From contig CAVYQL010000004.1 of assembly GCA_963770645.1 (NCBI GenBank), forward strand, positions 1,523,075 to 1,587,074: a stretch of 64,000 bases of DNA. Direction: 5' to 3'. The number at the start of each line of letters is the position of its first letter. Positions within the stretch are counted from its first letter, which is position 1. The stretch comes from Bog-473 sp963770645 (GTDB lineage: Bacteria > Actinomycetota > Acidimicrobiia > Acidimicrobiales > RAAP-2). Positions 1-9,532 of the stretch are shown here, piece after piece. The position numbers and the translations under genes were made by a program. Below the pieces are notes generated by a model, which was not told where the DNA came from, did no database searches, and worked only from the letters and a program-made list of their open reading frames with translations.

Positions 1-363
1 GCTCAGGTCTACGCCGATGACTTCATCGGGGTCCACTTAAAGGAGATCGGTGGGGGTAAGACGTACGCACAGCTGAGCGAAGCCGCCCTGAACCTCCCCA
101 AGGGATCACCGGCATACACAGCGGCGGAGGCGAAGGTCCAAACCGTCTTCCAGGGAACCACGCTGCGCGGACTCCTCCTCGAGGCCTACGGCTTCTCGGT
201 GTTTGCTGAAATCGCTCTCATCGGTGCCATCTGTTCCTTCGTGCTCGCGGCGCTGATGGCGGTGCTGGTCGCCTTCGGCTTCATCCACGCACGCAAGACA
301 CCCGAGACCGAAGAGATGATCTTCGCCACGCAGACGGTTGTCCGGGAGCCGGCCCTCGTCTGA
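1..363 (+). CDS. C-terminal end of an unidentified membrane protein (partial)
   Basis: The reading frame is open from the first base and stops at 361-363, giving the last 120 residues of a protein that starts outside the window. Residues about 66-98 form one long hydrophobic segment (SVFAEIALIGAICSF onward), followed by a short charged tail with the basic patch HARK, so the C-terminus is probably cytoplasmic. The part before the membrane segment is polar. The shape would fit the last helix of a multi-pass transporter such as an MFS exporter, but no family motif is visible. A strong hairpin follows the stop, so the transcript probably ends there. Confidence 0.6.
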   Translation, partial: AQVYADDFIGVHLKEIGGGKTYAQLSEAALNLPKGSPAYTAAEAKVQTVFQGTTLRGLLLEAYGFSVFAEIALIGAICSFVLAALMAVLVAFGFIHARKTPETEEMIFATQTVVREPALV

Positions 364-385
364 GCCCTCTCGGCGCTCGCCAATC

Positions 386-420
386 GAAGCCACCCGGTCC
401 GCGTTGGGCCGGGTGGCTTC
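386..420 (+). terminator. Hairpin terminator after the first gene
   Basis: A perfect 12-bp inverted repeat (GAAGCCACCCGG, then CCGGGTGGCTTC) encloses an 11-nt loop, 22 nt after the stop of the partial gene and before the ABC ATPase gene. There is no clear T-tract, which is common in high-GC actinobacteria. Confidence 0.75.
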
Positions 421-488
421 GCGTTGACATACCGTCTGACGCTGGTGACCTGACGATTGCCTTTGAAGACCGACCGAGGAGAGACAGC

Positions 489-1403
489 ATGAGCACCGGC
501 GCCATCGTCACGATGGGCCTCACGAAGAGGTTCGGGCGGGTAAGCGCACTCGAGAATCTCGACCTCGAGGTCCAGCAGGGTGAGGTCCTGGGTTGCCTGG
601 GTCCGAACGGCGCCGGCAAGACGACCACCATCCGGTTGCTGCTCGGTCTGCTCGAGCCGTCGTCGGGAAGCTGTCAGTTGTTCGGCATTGACGCCACGCG
701 CCACCCCGTCGAGGCTCATCGACGCGTGGCCTGCGTCCCCGGTGAGGCCGACTTCTGGCCGAAGCTGACAGGGATGGAGACATTGCATCTCCTGGGCCGG
801 GTCCACGGTCGGGTCGACGAGAGCTACAGGGACGAACTGATCGAACGCTTCGAGCTCGACCCTTCCAAGAAGGTGCGGGCGTACTCGAAGGGCAACCGCC
901 AGAAGGTGATCCTGATCGCCGCGCTGATGACCCGGGCGCATCTCTTGATCCTCGACGAGCCGACCTCGGGCCTCGATCCGCTCATGGAGCAAGTCTTCAG
1001 AAGCTGTGTCGGCCAGGCGAGGGAACGCGGACAAACGGTGTTCCTGTCGTCGCACATCCTGAGCGAGGTGGAGGCCCTGTGCGATCGGGTCGCCATCCTT
1101 CGGGCGGGCCGCCTGGTGGAGCTCGGGAGCCTCCATGAGTTGCGACACCTGGCCGCCGTCTCCGTCAACGCCACCTTTGCAGGACCCGTCCCCGACCTCT
1201 CGGCGGTGCCGGGGGTGAGCCATGTCATCGCTGACGGACAGTCCGTTCATCTCGACCTGCGGGGGTCGGTCCGGCCGCTCATTCGGGTGCTGGCCGACAC
1301 AGACGTCACCGGGCTCCAGAGCAGGGAGCCGTCGCTCGAGGAGCTGTTCCTCGGCTACTACGGCGCCGACGAGACGAGTGGCGATGGCAACGGACGCCGC
1401 TAG
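489..1403 (+). CDS. ABC transporter ATP-binding protein (drug/antibiotic exporter type)
   Basis: ATPase subunit of an ABC-2 type exporter, 304 residues. The Walker A motif GPNGAGKT lies at residues 38-45, the signature-like YSKGNRQ at about 132-138, Walker B LILDEP near 154 and an H-loop in LSSHILSEVEAL. The last 80 residues form the accessory domain typical of DrrA/CcmA-type subunits. A GAGGAGAGA ribosome site precedes the ATG. The permease gene follows after 42 nt, so the two should be one transport unit. The substrate cannot be read from sequence; relatives export polyketides, peptides or lipids. Confidence 0.9.
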   Translation: MSTGAIVTMGLTKRFGRVSALENLDLEVQQGEVLGCLGPNGAGKTTTIRLLLGLLEPSSGSCQLFGIDATRHPVEAHRRVACVPGEADFWPKLTGMETLHLLGRVHGRVDESYRDELIERFELDPSKKVRAYSKGNRQKVILIAALMTRAHLLILDEPTSGLDPLMEQVFRSCVGQARERGQTVFLSSHILSEVEALCDRVAILRAGRLVELGSLHELRHLAAVSVNATFAGPVPDLSAVPGVSHVIADGQSVHLDLRGSVRPLIRVLADTDVTGLQSREPSLEELFLGYYGADETSGDGNGRR

Positions 1404-1445
1404 TCCATCGACGCGCCGGGGAGGACTCTCAACCGTCCTTCGTGG

Positions 1446-3035
1446 GTGATCTTCGAGAGAACGGCGCGCGCAGCCGCGAAGTCTGGCCTCGTGTGGGGCT
1501 ATGTGTTCGGCACATTCATCGCCTCGTCGGCGTGGAGCTATTCCAGCATCTACAAGACCCACGCCCAGCGCGACGCCCTCGCCGCGACGTTCGGCGACAA
1601 CAAGGCGACGATCGCGCTGTTCGGGCCGTCACCCGCACTGGAGACCGTCGGCGGATTCACCGTGTTCAAGGTGTCCATGACCCTCATGATCGTGGGTGCG
1701 ATCTGGGGCCTCCTCACCAGCTCGCGGCTTCTTCGCGGCGAGGAGGACGCGGGCCGCTGGGACATGCTCCTCTCGGGCAGGACGACCCGAGGCGGGGCAG
1801 CGCTGCAGGCGCTCGGCGGATTCGCTGTGTCCGCTGCCGTCCTCTGGGCCCTGACCTCCCTGATCACCTCCATTGCCGGCGTGTCGTCGAAGGTAGACAT
1901 CGCGCCCGGTCCAGCGCTGTTCTTCGCTCTCGCCCTCGTCAGTCCCGCCCTCATGTTCCTTGCGGTCGGGGCGCTGACGAGCCAGCTCGCGACGACACGA
2001 CGACAAGCGGCCGGGTATGGCGCGGCGGTGCTCGGCCTCAGCTACTGCCTGCGTTTGGTCGGCGACGCCGGCATCGGGCTCCACTGGCTCTGCTGGCTCT
2101 CACCCCTCGGCTGGTGCGAACAGCTTGCACCGCTCACCGAGAGCAACCAGTGGCCCCTGCTCCTAATCGGCGGCTTCACGGCGTTGGTCGGCAGTACCGC
2201 CGTGCGACTGGCCGCGAGCCGAGACGTCGGATCGAGCGTCTTCCCGGACCGGCCCGACCGTCCCGCCGATCTGCGCCTGCTCGACAGCGAACTGGGGCTG
2301 AGCGTCCGACTCACCTGGACCGTGGCCGTCGTGTGGTTGGCCGCGCTGGCAGTCTTCGGCTTGCTCCTGGGCCTGGTGGCCAAGGGCGCCGGCGACACCC
2401 TGTCGGGATCCTCCCTCCGAGAGACCTTCGACAAGCTGGGAGCCGCCGGCGGTGGGGTCGGTGCGTACCTTGGCGTGACGTTTCTCATCGTCAGCGTGCT
2501 CATCGCCTTCGTGGCTGTCGGCCAGATCGGAGCTGCGAGGAGCGAGGAATCCGAGGGACGACTCAATCACCTCGTGGTCCGCTCGGTCTCGCGCGTCCGA
2601 TGGCTCTCCGGGCGTCTGGGTCTCGCTCTTGTCCTGCTGGTCACCGCTGGTCTCCTCGCCGGCGTGTGCACGTGGGCGGGCGCCGCGACGCAGCGCTCAG
2701 GCGTCGGCGTCGACTCGCTGGTGGGCGCCGGCCTGAACGCTGTCATTCCCGCCGTCTTGCTCTTGGGTGTGGGCGCGCTGTTTTTCGGCTTCTGGCCCCG
2801 GGCCGCGACGATTGCCGTCTACGCCGTCGTGGCCTGGTCCCTGCTCGTCGAACTCGTGGGAGGGATCGGCGCCGTCAGCCACTGGCTGCTCGATACCTCG
2901 GTCTTCCACCACGTCGCATCGGCGCCGGCCGTGCCTCCCAATTGGGGGACCGACGCCGTCCTTGCCGGGATCGGCCTGATCGCCGCCATGGCCGGCCTGC
3001 TCGGGTTTCGACGTCGTGACCTCGTGAGCGCCTAG
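1446..3035 (+). CDS. ABC-2 permease, polyketide-exporter family
   Basis: Integral membrane partner of the ATPase just upstream, 529 residues with about 12 hydrophobic segments in two similar halves. The N-half begins with SGLVWGYVFGTFI and has a conserved LLRGEEDAGRWDMLLSGR stretch; the C-half has LNHLVVRSVSRVRWLSGR, the matching intracellular loop. This duplicated layout is that of the actinobacterial exporters annotated as polyketide antibiotic transporters (TnrB3-like). The start is a GTG with no obvious Shine-Dalgarno, which suggests translational coupling to the ATPase gene. Substrate unknown. Confidence 0.8.
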   Translation: MIFERTARAAAKSGLVWGYVFGTFIASSAWSYSSIYKTHAQRDALAATFGDNKATIALFGPSPALETVGGFTVFKVSMTLMIVGAIWGLLTSSRLLRGEEDAGRWDMLLSGRTTRGGAALQALGGFAVSAAVLWALTSLITSIAGVSSKVDIAPGPALFFALALVSPALMFLAVGALTSQLATTRRQAAGYGAAVLGLSYCLRLVGDAGIGLHWLCWLSPLGWCEQLAPLTESNQWPLLLIGGFTALVGSTAVRLAASRDVGSSVFPDRPDRPADLRLLDSELGLSVRLTWTVAVVWLAALAVFGLLLGLVAKGAGDTLSGSSLRETFDKLGAAGGGVGAYLGVTFLIVSVLIAFVAVGQIGAARSEESEGRLNHLVVRSVSRVRWLSGRLGLALVLLVTAGLLAGVCTWAGAATQRSGVGVDSLVGAGLNAVIPAVLLLGVGALFFGFWPRAATIAVYAVVAWSLLVELVGGIGAVSHWLLDTSVFHHVASAPAVPPNWGTDAVLAGIGLIAAMAGLLGFRRRDLVSA

Positions 3036-3051
3036 CGGCGCGTGTCGGACG

Positions 3052-5295
3052 TCACCCCATGGACTTTGCGAGAACCATGGGCCCGCCGCTCGCTGTCTCC
3101 AGCGAACCTGTCCGATCAAAGGCGAGCCGGCCCGTCTCGATGACTCTCAAAAGCGCTGCCACGACCTCTGCGTCGTAGATCGTGCCGGCTCCGAGCCGGA
3201 GTTCCTCGACGGCTGCGTTGAGACCGAGTCCCGTTCGATACGGTCGTGCAGACGCCATCGATTCCGCCACGTCGGCGACGGCAATGATCCGACTGCCGAT
3301 GAGGATCTGGTCGCCCTTCAACCCATTTGGATACCCTGACCCATCACAGCGCTCGTGGTGTTGGAACACCATCTGTGCGACACGCTCAGGGAAATGGACC
3401 CGTTCCAGCAGGTCGAATCCAGCCTGGGTGTGCATCCGGACCACCGCCATCTCAGGCTCGCTCAGCCGCCCTGGACGCGAGAGCAGGTCCGACGGAACCG
3501 ACAGCTTGCCGATGTCATGGATTCTTGCCGCGAGTTCGATCTCCTCGATGTCTCGAGCTTCAAGATTGAGCTCGGACGCGACAGCGCCCGCAATGCGAGC
3601 CACCCGCTCTTGATGACCAGCGGTGTACGGGTCACGCAGCTCCACTGACGCCGAGAGGGCACTCACGACCGCCCGGGTCAATGTTGCCTGACTCTCTTCC
3701 AGTTGCTTCCGGTCGGTGATGTCAATCACGACGATCGCGATCCCGATGACCTCGTCGCCGACCTTGACTGGATTCAGGTTCGTGAGCCAGGAGTGGATCT
3801 GATCCGGGTCCGTGGCCGTCGGGCCCGACACCTTCTGATTGACAACGGCGTCACCGCTGTCGATGACCCGCCGGTAGATGGGCTCCAGCGTCGGCCACAG
3901 CGCCGGAACGACCTCCGCGACCCGTCGACCGATCTGGTCTTCGACCTCGCCACCGTTGACCGAAGCGAGCATCGCGTTGATACGCAGGATGCGAAAGTCT
4001 CGATCCACGTAACCGAATCCAACTGACGCCGTTCCTTGGAGTGAGTCGATGATCGATGACGCCTCGACCGTCGCACGATTGGATTCACGGAGGCTTTCCT
4101 CGAGGCGGTCCCAACCCGCCCGAGCAAATACCGGATCCACAAGTTCCTGACCGGCACCATGCCGGGCCGGAATACTGGTCGCCGCGTCGCCGATGGTGGC
4201 GGTGCGAGCGCGCCCATTGGCCTTGGCCCGGTAGAGACCCTGATCGGCATCGCGAAAGAGCCTCTGGCTCGTCGGTTCGACGGGATCCAGAGCGGCGAAC
4301 CCGACGCTGATGCGCAGTTGTGCTTCCCCGTCTGTGAAGCTCCGGATCATTCGCTCGGCCAGGTTGCCTGCACTTACCAGATCAGTCTTGGGAAGGATCA
4401 CCGCGAATTCGTCGCCACCGACTCGGGCGACAGTGTCGATCGACCTGCTCGCCCGTCTGAGGATCGCCCCGGCTTCGGCGAGTGCCGCATCCCCGGCCGC
4501 GTGGCCATGCGCATCGTTGAACGACTTGAACAGGTCGACATCCGCGACGAGCAGGCTCAGGGGCTCATGATGGCGCAGCGCCCGGTCGATTTCGATGCCC
4601 AGGCGGTTGTAGAACGCGCCATGACTGAGACAGCCCGTCAGTGCGTCCGTGGACGCTTGGTGGTGGAGGTCTTCGACCAGCCGATCTTCGTGTTCCTCGA
4701 GACGCGCGCGGTACAGCGCGGACGCCGAGCACAGCACGGCTGTTCCGATCAAGAGGGCTAACAGGGCTGCGATGTCGCTTGCCGCGGCTTCCACATGTGC
4801 ATCGGTCCACGCCACGACGCCTAACTCGCCGAGCGCGGCACAGCCACAAATCGTGACCTGTTTCGGCGGAAGGGCCAGGGCGGCACTCATAACCGGGAGG
4901 GCGATCAACACCACCAGCGGACTGTCGAGTCCACCATCCAACACAATGCAGATGGTCAGTGCCAATCCCGCCAAGAGGGTGGACGCGACCGAAAATGAGA
5001 CACGCCACGGAGCGGTCGAGACCCTGCCGATGAAAGCCAGGGTCACGATGGCGGCCACCAAGGTGAACGAACTGATGGCACATGCCGCGAGTCGGTGGGG
5101 CCCATTGGAGGTCGCGACGAAGTAAGACAGCACGAAAAGGCTCCCAGCCGTCAGGGTCAGATACCCCAGCCGACTGTGAGCCGTCCAGAAGATTCGCTTC
5201 TGCGTCTCGAGCGGGTCAGCAACCGGGTCGACGGCCTCGTCGTCGACGCTTTGTGGCCGCTTGAACCCGGTGCCCGGGAAAAGACTCACACTCAC
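3052..5295 (-). CDS. Membrane GGDEF-PAS-HD-GYP protein (cyclic-di-GMP synthesis and breakdown)
   Basis: A 747-residue protein with about six membrane helices (residues 40-195), a short coiled linker, a GGDEF domain (about 215-370), a PAS domain (about 405-530) and an HD-GYP domain (about 545-720). The diguanylate cyclase site is intact (GGDEF at 293-297) with the inhibitory I-site RSID five residues before it. The phosphodiesterase half keeps HDIGK and the HHERCDGSGYP signature. Both activities could therefore be present in one polypeptide, with PAS or membrane input choosing between them. It converges on the ABC permease gene (16 nt apart) and stands alone. Which activity dominates cannot be told from sequence. 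Confidence 0.92.
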   Translation of the reverse strand: MSVSLFPGTGFKRPQSVDDEAVDPVADPLETQKRIFWTAHSRLGYLTLTAGSLFVLSYFVATSNGPHRLAACAISSFTLVAAIVTLAFIGRVSTAPWRVSFSVASTLLAGLALTICIVLDGGLDSPLVVLIALPVMSAALALPPKQVTICGCAALGELGVVAWTDAHVEAAASDIAALLALLIGTAVLCSASALYRARLEEHEDRLVEDLHHQASTDALTGCLSHGAFYNRLGIEIDRALRHHEPLSLLVADVDLFKSFNDAHGHAAGDAALAEAGAILRRASRSIDTVARVGGDEFAVILPKTDLVSAGNLAERMIRSFTDGEAQLRISVGFAALDPVEPTSQRLFRDADQGLYRAKANGRARTATIGDAATSIPARHGAGQELVDPVFARAGWDRLEESLRESNRATVEASSIIDSLQGTASVGFGYVDRDFRILRINAMLASVNGGEVEDQIGRRVAEVVPALWPTLEPIYRRVIDSGDAVVNQKVSGPTATDPDQIHSWLTNLNPVKVGDEVIGIAIVVIDITDRKQLEESQATLTRAVVSALSASVELRDPYTAGHQERVARIAGAVASELNLEARDIEEIELAARIHDIGKLSVPSDLLSRPGRLSEPEMAVVRMHTQAGFDLLERVHFPERVAQMVFQHHERCDGSGYPNGLKGDQILIGSRIIAVADVAESMASARPYRTGLGLNAAVEELRLGAGTIYDAEVVAALLRVIETGRLAFDRTGSLETASGGPMVLAKSMG

Positions 5296-5446
5296 CGTTC
5301 TGTATCGGTTGGTAGGGGGCAGACCCTAAGGAATCGCAGCCCTCATTGGGGCGCCGAGAAGCCCTCTCGTTCGAAAGTGCCCTGGAAATTGCTGAGACAA
5401 GGCGTTCTCTGGGTTGTGTCAGCGCAAATATGGTCTCTGACCTGGG

Positions 5447-5519
5447 AGCCTGAGAGCGGATTCGAACCGCTGACCTGCGCATTACGAGTGCGCTGCTCTA
5501 CCGACTGAGCTACCCAGGC
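5447..5519 (-). tRNA. tRNA-Thr (anticodon CGU)
   Basis: Read on the minus strand, the acceptor arm GCCTGGG pairs with CTCAGGC (one G-U), the D arm is GCTC/GAGC, the anticodon loop is CTCGTAA giving CGU, and the T arm contains GGTTCGAATCC. The discriminator is U and the 3' CCA is not encoded. Confidence 0.95.
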
Positions 5520-5755
5520 AGACGTCCTCTCCGACCAGGTACGGACCTTCTCTACCCCGGGCGGACGACGGTCAGCAGTGTACGCGCGGCTGAGGTGCCC
5601 CATCGACGGCGCTCACCCGTCCTCGCCTACCGAACCTCCCCTTCCGGCACGAGCGCCGACGCTGCGCTCGTTTCTGCTGGTCATGACCGGCCACGGTGCT
5701 CTTGGGCGATCCCGACCACGCTGCCGGCTGTCACTGTGGTGCACCCGCCCGGCAT

Positions 5756-8700
5756 TCAACCGGGTTCGGCCGCCATGGTGGCCAGTCGGTGCAGTCCCAT
5801 GGCCAGTGCGGCTTCCTCGCCACTTCGCAACAGGATCGCGACGCGCACGTCCCCGGGTCCTCGCCGTTGGCGAATCGTGCGGGCGAGCTGAATCTCCGCG
5901 GCGGCGATGAAGGGCGGAGAGCTCATGCGGCGGGCCAACCGCAACGCCGCCTCGAAGTGCACCTCGGACAGAGCCAGGTCTCCCATCGCCCTCGCCGCGA
6001 GGCCCAAGTATTGATCGGCTGGCCCGATACACGCGGCCGCAGGCGCCCGGATCACGACGGCCGTGCCTGCGTACGGTCGCATCTGCTCGTAGATGCTCGC
6101 GGCGATCTCCCTCGTCTCGCTTCCGAGGACACCGCAGGCTGCGGCCGCCATGGCGATCGAGACGCCTTCGGATTGATCATCCGCCACCTCGTCCCATCCT
6201 ATTTCTGTCAGCAGGCGCAGGTCCTCCAGTGCCTGTTCTCGCTCGCCTGTCTCAGCATGGATCAGTGCCAACGTGGCCCGAACCATCGGGTAGTCGACAG
6301 ACGCCTGCGCGACGATGGCACTGAACGTGCTGTCCTGCGATGTCAGGTCACCGCGTGCCCACCAGGTCCACGCCATGAGAGCGCCGTAGAAGCTCAGCGC
6401 CAACTCGTTGTGCGCTCCGGCTGCTTCCACCCCTTGGCGGCCGAGTGACTCTGCCTCGTCGAAGTCTCCCGCGAGGGCCGCCATCATCGCCGCGAGGTTG
6501 TAGGCGTAGGCGGCCTCGACCGGGTGCACCGGACCCGTGTCCCTCGCCCGGAACCTCGTGATCTCCGCGTGGACCGCTTCGACATGGCCCTGCGCCAGGA
6601 GCTCACGGATGCACCACATGTGACCGTGCAGCGCCAAGAGCTCGTCACCGATCTCCTCGGCGATCTCGCCAAGCTCAGTCCCGGTGGCGAGGCGCTCTGG
6701 CGCGGGGCCAATTCCCCACAGCGCGTGCATCCGGGCGTTGAGCGCATACCCCAGCGCGCGCCGGTCACCCAGCCGGCGGGCAATCGCCACCGCCTCGCTG
6801 TTCAACGCGAGGGAGTGCTCCAGCACACCGGGCTTCCGGATCCCGTAGGAATAGATCGTCACGAGGCCGAGCCGCGCCGTGACCATGGCGCGCAACGAGG
6901 TGTCCTCGTCGGGCAGCGCGGCACGCGCCTCCTCCAGCAGACGGAGGTGGTCCCGGTTCGCCGCCACGATGCCCAGGTAGCTCAGGGGGCCTGCCCGTAG
7001 CGCCACCCCGGCCAATCGCTCGGCATCGCCCATTGCGCGCGCCAGATCGGCCGCTCGCGAAACGGTCACGTTGGCCTCGGTGCTGTCCCCGGCGCGGTTC
7101 TGCGCCTCGGCGAGCCCCATGAGCAGGTCACAGCGTGTTGGCGCGTCCTCGGGCGTGTAGAGCTCGCAGATCTCGAGCGCCCGCGTGAAATGGCCGACCG
7201 TTTCTTCGAAGGCGAGGAGTCGCAACGCCCGCTCGCCCGCCGCGACGGAATAGCGCAGGGCCTTGTCGGCATCGCCGAGCGGCGCGCCCATGAAGAAGTG
7301 AAGTGCCACCTCGTTCACGTAGCGGTCGAGAGCGCCGGCGTACGCGCGCTCCATGGCCAGCGCGATGGCGTGATGGAACCGGACGCGTCGCCCTCGGAGG
7401 AGCTCGCCGTAAATCGCCTCGCGCACGAGAGCGTGGCTGAACCCGTAACGACCCTTGGTGTCCGCGCCGACGCGCCGAAGCAGGCGCGATTCCTCCGCCC
7501 GGTCGAACGCGTCGAGCCGGCCTTCGGGGCTGAGACCTGCGGCCTCTGCCACGATGGCGGCGTCGAACATGAGCCCGCCCACAGCCGCCACCTGCAGCAG
7601 GTGGATGACGTCCTCGGGAAGTCTCGACACTCGGCGCGCGACCAGCTCTCGGATCGCCTCGGGCGGGCTGAGGTCGGGGAGGACGGGAGTGGCGTCGTCC
7701 TCGTCGTGGTGTTCGTCCGCCCGGGACTGGAGCTGACGTAGGAGCTCGTCGAGGAACAGTGGGTTGCCGTCGGTCAGCTTGTAAAGCTGCGGTACGACCT
7801 CCGAGGGGACCTCGGGCCAGGCCTGGGCAAGCTCCTCCACGGCAGCCGGACTGAGCCCCTGCAGGTGGATCGACTCGACCGCGCGCGACGCCCGGATGTC
7901 TGCCAGCACGGGCCGTAACCGATGCTCGGAGAGAACCTCGGCGTCGGTGTACATGGCCACGATGCCGAGGCGGGAGCCATCGGTGCCGCGAAGAACGTGG
8001 CGCAGGAGCAACAGCGTCGGCTGGTCGGCCCAGTGCAGATTGTCGATGACCAACAGAACGTCGTGATCGGTCCCGAGCTCGTTCAACGCGGCGGTCAGAG
8101 CCTCGAAGAAGCGAAACCGGTCGTTCTCCGGGTCACCGCGCTCTTCTGAAGGCACGGGGGAATGCTCTTGGAGCCGGGGCACCAACCGGGAGAGCTCGGT
8201 CAACTGCCACTCCGACATGTGCGAAATCACGTCTGCCGATAACGAGTGGAAATAGCGACCGAGTGCCTCGGCGAAGGGCTGGTACGGCGCGACGGGTTCC
8301 TCGTCGCAGCGACCCCACAGCACCAGCGCCCCGCGGGCGGCGGCGCGACCAGAGAAATCCTCCGCCAGGCGCGACTTGCCGATGCCGGGATCACCGTCGA
8401 TGAGCAGGAGCCGGCCACCGCCGTCTGGCACCGATGACCACCAGCGGTCCAGGAGGGCACACTCGCTGGCCCGGCCGACGAGCGCTCCTTCGAAGACCGG
8501 CACGCGCGAGCCCCACCCCGCCGAGGGAACCCGCTCCTCAGACCGCGCGTCGCCGGCCTCCGGTGGCACCGGGAAATCGAGTGCAGCGTCGTGCGCGAGG
8601 ATGGCGTGCTCGAGCCAAGTCACCTCGTGACCCGGTTCGATGCCGAGTTCTGCCACCAGCGACGATCGCAGGTCTTGGAACACGCGCAGCGCCTCGGCCT

Positions 8701-9373
8701 GGCGCCCCGACCGGTACAACGCCAGCATCCGTTGCGACCACATACGTTCTCGGAGGGGATGGGCGTTCGTGAGCGTCTCGAGCTCCGCAGCCAGCGCGTG
8801 ATGCTGCCCGAGGGTCAACCCGGCGTCGATGCGCGTCTCGGTCGCGGACAGGCGCTGCTCTTCAAGGCGCCTGGCCTCGGCGCGAGCGAACGGCTCGTCG
8901 TGGACCTCGCTGTACGCACCGCCGCGCCAGAGTGCTTCGGCCTCGCTCAACAGCCGGCTGGCCTCTCTCGGGCGCCGGCGCGCCAGTTCCCGGCGCCCCT
9001 CGGCAACCAGGTGTTCGAACTGGAGGACGTCGGTCGCGTCGGCCGGTACGTCGAGCGCGTATCCCGGCGCTCGGGTGACGATCACGTCGGGGGCGCCCGC
9101 ATCGCGTAGACGCTTGCGCAGACGCGAGACGGTCGAGCGCAGCGCAACCTCAGCCCCCACACCGTCGTGCCCAACCCACAGGGAATCGACGACGCGGTCG
9201 ACGGGGACGACGAGACCCCGGTCAATGAGGAGCCGCGCCAGGAACGCTCTGGCCTTTGGGCCGCCTATATCGACGACGCGTCCGTCCCAGACGACCTCAA
9301 CCGGTCCGAGCACGCGCAGCTCGAGCCCCGACACCACGCGGGCGCGGTCGGGCTCGCCTACTACCGGAACCAC
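5756..9373 (-). CDS. BTAD/AfsR-family giant transcriptional regulator with AAA and TPR regions
   Basis: A 1205-residue regulator. Residues about 15-108 form an OmpR-like winged helix (LGPVEVVWDGR, then STVSRLRKRLR), about 113-260 the bacterial transcriptional activation domain rich in TPR-like helices, and about 295-560 an AAA/NACHT-like ATPase with Walker A GDPGIGKS at 327-334 and a Walker B-like LLVIDNLHWAD. The remaining ~550 residues are helical TPR-type repeats. This is the architecture of SARP/LAL-type regulators of secondary metabolism or central physiology. No biosynthetic cluster is adjacent, so the target is unknown. The true start may be a GTG near residue 13. A 236-nt gap with no recognisable gene separates it from tRNA-Thr. 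Confidence 0.88.
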   Translation of the reverse strand: MVPVVGEPDRARVVSGLELRVLGPVEVVWDGRVVDIGGPKARAFLARLLIDRGLVVPVDRVVDSLWVGHDGVGAEVALRSTVSRLRKRLRDAGAPDVIVTRAPGYALDVPADATDVLQFEHLVAEGRRELARRRPREASRLLSEAEALWRGGAYSEVHDEPFARAEARRLEEQRLSATETRIDAGLTLGQHHALAAELETLTNAHPLRERMWSQRMLALYRSGRQAEALRVFQDLRSSLVAELGIEPGHEVTWLEHAILAHDAALDFPVPPEAGDARSEERVPSAGWGSRVPVFEGALVGRASECALLDRWWSSVPDGGGRLLLIDGDPGIGKSRLAEDFSGRAAARGALVLWGRCDEEPVAPYQPFAEALGRYFHSLSADVISHMSEWQLTELSRLVPRLQEHSPVPSEERGDPENDRFRFFEALTAALNELGTDHDVLLVIDNLHWADQPTLLLLRHVLRGTDGSRLGIVAMYTDAEVLSEHRLRPVLADIRASRAVESIHLQGLSPAAVEELAQAWPEVPSEVVPQLYKLTDGNPLFLDELLRQLQSRADEHHDEDDATPVLPDLSPPEAIRELVARRVSRLPEDVIHLLQVAAVGGLMFDAAIVAEAAGLSPEGRLDAFDRAEESRLLRRVGADTKGRYGFSHALVREAIYGELLRGRRVRFHHAIALAMERAYAGALDRYVNEVALHFFMGAPLGDADKALRYSVAAGERALRLLAFEETVGHFTRALEICELYTPEDAPTRCDLLMGLAEAQNRAGDSTEANVTVSRAADLARAMGDAERLAGVALRAGPLSYLGIVAANRDHLRLLEEARAALPDEDTSLRAMVTARLGLVTIYSYGIRKPGVLEHSLALNSEAVAIARRLGDRRALGYALNARMHALWGIGPAPERLATGTELGEIAEEIGDELLALHGHMWCIRELLAQGHVEAVHAEITRFRARDTGPVHPVEAAYAYNLAAMMAALAGDFDEAESLGRQGVEAAGAHNELALSFYGALMAWTWWARGDLTSQDSTFSAIVAQASVDYPMVRATLALIHAETGEREQALEDLRLLTEIGWDEVADDQSEGVSIAMAAAACGVLGSETREIAASIYEQMRPYAGTAVVIRAPAAACIGPADQYLGLAARAMGDLALSEVHFEAALRLARRMSSPPFIAAAEIQLARTIRQRRGPGDVRVAILLRSGEEAALAMGLHRLATMAAEPG

Positions 9374-9532
9374 CGGACCGAAACGCTGACCGCCACTGCC
9401 TACCCCCTGACGCCACTCGGGAGAATGAACGAGACTCTAGTGTCGCCTCACGGCGCTCGCTCAGGAGCTGCCGTTCGTGCCTGGGAGCGGGACCGTTCGA
9501 CCCGATTCCGGGGCTTTTCTGTTCGCCAGGTC

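Noticed and set aside
186..1562. A long minus-strand frame across the ABC ATPase gene
   Set aside because: Antisense shadow; the plus-strand ATPase has all nucleotide-binding motifs.
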